NCBI GenBank assembly: GCA_015660155.1
Contig: DQLO01000370.1
Span: 1-6,731 of the forward strand
DNA length: 6,731 bases
Reading direction: 5' to 3'
DNA from: Verrucomicrobiota bacterium
GTDB taxonomy: Bacteria > Verrucomicrobiota > Verrucomicrobiia > Limisphaerales > UBA1100
In this document: one piece after another, positions 4,624 through 6,731 of the stretch
Position numbering within the stretch: position 1 is the stretch's first letter
How the letters are laid out: every line of letters starts with the position of its first letter
Notes under the pieces: generated by a model
The model's input: the letters and a program-made list of their open reading frames with translations, nothing else
Databases searched by the model: none
Told to the model about the DNA's origin: nothing
Program-made: the position numbers and the translations under genes

Positions 4624-6731
4624 GTGAAATGGTTCCGGCCCATCCTGCTGCTGTTGACCTTGGGTTTGCCCGTGGCGGCTGCCGACCCCTTGCCGCCCGC
4701 CGAGATTGCCGAGCTGCGCGCCCAACGCAAAATCCTCGGACAAGAAGCGCAGATTAAGATTCGCGAAAAAAACTATCGCGCCGCCGTTCCCTTGCTTGAG
4801 GAATGCAATCGCATTCAGGAAAAAATCGGCGAAATCAACACCCCCAACACCGCCGTCCATTTGCTGTACCTCGGCATCGCCCACACGCGGCTGGGCAAGG
4901 CACGCGAAGCCCGGCACGCACACGAAACCAGCCTCGCCATCGCCAGCCAATGCGCCAAGGCCGGCGTGAAGGTACCGGAAACCATTTTCACTTCCAACTG
5001 GCTCGCCCTCGGCCGCCTCCACCGCACGCTCGGTGAACTAACCCGCGCCCTGCCCTATCTTCGGCAGTATTATCAAACCAAATCCAAAACGCTGCCGGCC
5101 CATCACCCCACCCTCCTCATCATCGCCGGCACCCTCGCCGATGTGCACCGCGATCTCCGCCACTATCGCGAGGCCACCGTGCTTTTGCAAAAACATCTAC
5201 CCGCCGCCCAAGCCACGTTGCCGGCTGATTCCACGCGACTGGCGCGGTTGCAATTGCGGATGGCCGAAAACCTCATCGACCTCGGCCGCCATAAGGAATC
5301 CGCACAACACCTCCAAACCAGCCTTGCGATTTTGGAAAAAAATCCCGCCAGTATCGACCTCATCATCGCGCTCACCGTGCAAGCCAGCCTCCACCTCGCA
5401 CACGGCGAGCAAGCGAAGGTGATGCCACTCTATCAACGATCCCAAAAAATCCTTACCGCGCTCAACCACCCCGAGCATCCGATGCACGCCAATCTTCTCT
5501 CCTTAATCAGCCGCCAACAACTCAAACAAGGAAACACCTTCGAAGCCCTCAAATCCGTGAGCCGCGCGGTGATGCAAGTGCGCGATACCCAGGGCAAAAC
5601 CCACCCGCGCTTCGCCCAAATGCTTTCCGACCAAGCCAACATTTTTAGCCAAGCCGGGCAAACCAAACGCGCCGTCTCGCTTTATCAGGAAGCCATTGAA
5701 ATCTACACCCGCACCCACGGGCCGGAAAGCGGCATCCTCTGCGCCCCACTCCAAAACCTCGCCCAGCTCAACCAACGCAAAGGGCACTTTCCCCAGGCAC
5801 TCAAAATGCTCAACCGCGCACTACGCATTGCCGGCAAAACACTCGGAGATAACCATCAGGAAACCGCACTCATCCTCGCCTCGCTGGCCGAACTGCGCGT
5901 GGCGATGCACGACCTGCCGGCGGCCGGGCCCCTGCTCGATCGCAGCCTGAAAATTCACACGGAATGGCACGGCCCGCACCACCCCCACACGCTGGCCATT
6001 CGCGGCGAACGCGCATTTCTAATGGAATTGAAACAGCAATTTGCCGCCGCGTACGCGGAGTATCAGGCCATCCGAAAAATCCAAATTGCCGATCACACCA
6101 TAGATGCCGAACTCCATCCCGGCAGAGTCCGAAACCTGATGCGCCTCGCGCGCACCGCCGGCGAGCTAGGCCGGCGCGCTGAATCCGCGGCCCATTACAG
6201 CACCGTGCTCACCCTCACCCGCAAGCGCTTCGGCCCCGGCCACCGCGAAGTAGCCACCGTGCTCGGCAACCTCGCCCGCATGCATTTTCAGTTTGAGGAA
6301 TACCCGATGGCCGCCACCTGCCAACTGGAAGCCCTCGCGCTGCTACGCAATCTCAATCTGGAAAACGACCCGGAATTCCTCGCCCAACTGGGCAACCTCG
6401 CCGTCTTTCGCCGGCACAACCAAAAGCCCAAACTCGAGCTCAACGTGCTCACCGAAATGTTGACCCGCCAACAACATCACTTTCAACAAGTACTCGGCCA
6501 CTTCGACGAAGGCGATGCGCTCACGTATCTGCAAGGCCACCGCCGCGGCGTCGCCCTCTTTCAATCCGCCTGCGCAGCCGCCGCGCCCCACTCACCCAAA
6601 GTTGCGCGGCTCGGCGCTGAACAACTCGCCCTCAGTAAAGCCAGCCTCGAGGAAATTCGCTGGGCCCAAAGTCGCGTGCGCACCCTTGGAGCCGGCGAAG
6701 TCTCCAAACTCACCGACCACACCACCCGCCT
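4624..6731 (+). CDS. Exported tetratricopeptide-repeat protein, probable N-terminal part of a TPR-CHAT-type protein (3'-truncated)
   Basis: A single frame starting GTG AAA TGG TTC at 4624 stays open for 702 codons to the window edge. An in-frame TAA at 4612-4614 rules out an earlier start. The N-terminus is a good signal peptide: basic K2/R5, hydrophobic ILLLLTLGLPVA, likely cleavage near VAAA-D21, so the protein should be exported. From about residue 40 to 610 it is a continuous series of paired helices with TPR signatures, for example YRAAVPLLEECNRI (51-64), GKAREARHAHETSLAI (91-106), GRHKESAQHLQTSLAI (221-236), GQTKRAVSLYQEAIEIY (345-361) and GHFPQALKMLNRALRI (387-402), many followed by the long HP-rich turns of the TPR_12/kinesin-light-chain type (THPRFA, NHQETA, HHPHTLA, GHREVA). 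Residues about 611-702 (MLTRQQHHF, ALTYLQGHRRGVALF, LALSKASLEEIRWAQSR) resemble the linker before CHAT caspase-like domains; the CHAT itself would be downstream, so this is inference. It is divergent from the ECF sigma gene, suggesting shared regulation. Confidence 0.88.
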   Translation, partial: MKWFRPILLLLTLGLPVAAADPLPPAEIAELRAQRKILGQEAQIKIREKNYRAAVPLLEECNRIQEKIGEINTPNTAVHLLYLGIAHTRLGKAREARHAHETSLAIASQCAKAGVKVPETIFTSNWLALGRLHRTLGELTRALPYLRQYYQTKSKTLPAHHPTLLIIAGTLADVHRDLRHYREATVLLQKHLPAAQATLPADSTRLARLQLRMAENLIDLGRHKESAQHLQTSLAILEKNPASIDLIIALTVQASLHLAHGEQAKVMPLYQRSQKILTALNHPEHPMHANLLSLISRQQLKQGNTFEALKSVSRAVMQVRDTQGKTHPRFAQMLSDQANIFSQAGQTKRAVSLYQEAIEIYTRTHGPESGILCAPLQNLAQLNQRKGHFPQALKMLNRALRIAGKTLGDNHQETALILASLAELRVAMHDLPAAGPLLDRSLKIHTEWHGPHHPHTLAIRGERAFLMELKQQFAAAYAEYQAIRKIQIADHTIDAELHPGRVRNLMRLARTAGELGRRAESAAHYSTVLTLTRKRFGPGHREVATVLGNLARMHFQFEEYPMAATCQLEALALLRNLNLENDPEFLAQLGNLAVFRRHNQKPKLELNVLTEMLTRQQHHFQQVLGHFDEGDALTYLQGHRRGVALFQSACAAAAPHSPKVARLGAEQLALSKASLEEIRWAQSRVRTLGAGEVSKLTDHTTR

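Noticed and set aside
4546..5022. N-terminal extension of the sigma factor frame, which would give 358 residues
   Set aside because: The extension has no sigma-factor similarity and is antisense to the signal peptide and first TPRs of the plus-strand gene, which is the convincing coding frame there.
4706..6182. Several short frames of 60-100 codons on both strands within the TPR gene
   Set aside because: They are Pro/Ser/Arg-rich out-of-frame shadows of the continuous 702-codon frame.

Overview
This 6.7 kb window looks like an ordinary, moderately GC-rich bacterial chromosome segment. It shows no plasmid, phage, CRISPR or insertion-sequence hallmark. An ECF sigma factor beside a single-pass FecR/anti-sigma-like protein and a long exported TPR protein, starts without obvious Shine-Dalgarno sequences, and a Ski2-like helicase together suggest the Verrucomicrobiota/Planctomycetota/Lentisphaerota group, with Verrucomicrobiota my first guess. 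This is inference from gene style only; no taxonomic marker gene is present.

Left part (1-2865): the 3' end of a plus-strand gene encodes a Gly/Met/Gln-rich nine-residue tandem repeat and then a basic tail. It ends at a strong intrinsic terminator (346-371). Converging on it from the right is a large minus-strand gene for an SF2 DExD/H helicase of Ski2/Mtr4/HelY type, with a DEYQ box II and a cysteine cluster in its C-terminal half. The helicase stop codon lies at the edge of the neighbour's terminator T-run.

Middle (2866-3054): a short spacer carries a possible promoter and a complete tRNA-Leu(CAA) with encoded CCA, on the plus strand. The tRNA has two non-standard pairs (G1-U72 and U50-U64).

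Right part (3055-6731): two minus-strand genes, read in the order ECF sigma factor then membrane-anchored anti-sigma-like protein, are separated by a 96 bp spacer with a nested inverted repeat. Divergent from them, on the plus strand, is an uninterrupted 702-codon frame that starts at GTG 4624 and runs off the window. It encodes an exported protein made almost entirely of tetratricopeptide-like helices, and its last part resembles the linker that precedes CHAT protease domains in TPR-CHAT proteins. Sigma, anti-sigma and exported TPR protein probably form one regulatory locus: the anti-sigma has a cytoplasmic N-terminus to hold sigma and an extracytoplasmic C-terminal domain that could contact the exported TPR protein. 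This arrangement of sigma, anti-sigma-like and TPR(-CHAT?) genes is the most interesting signal in the window. The CHAT domain itself is not visible here.
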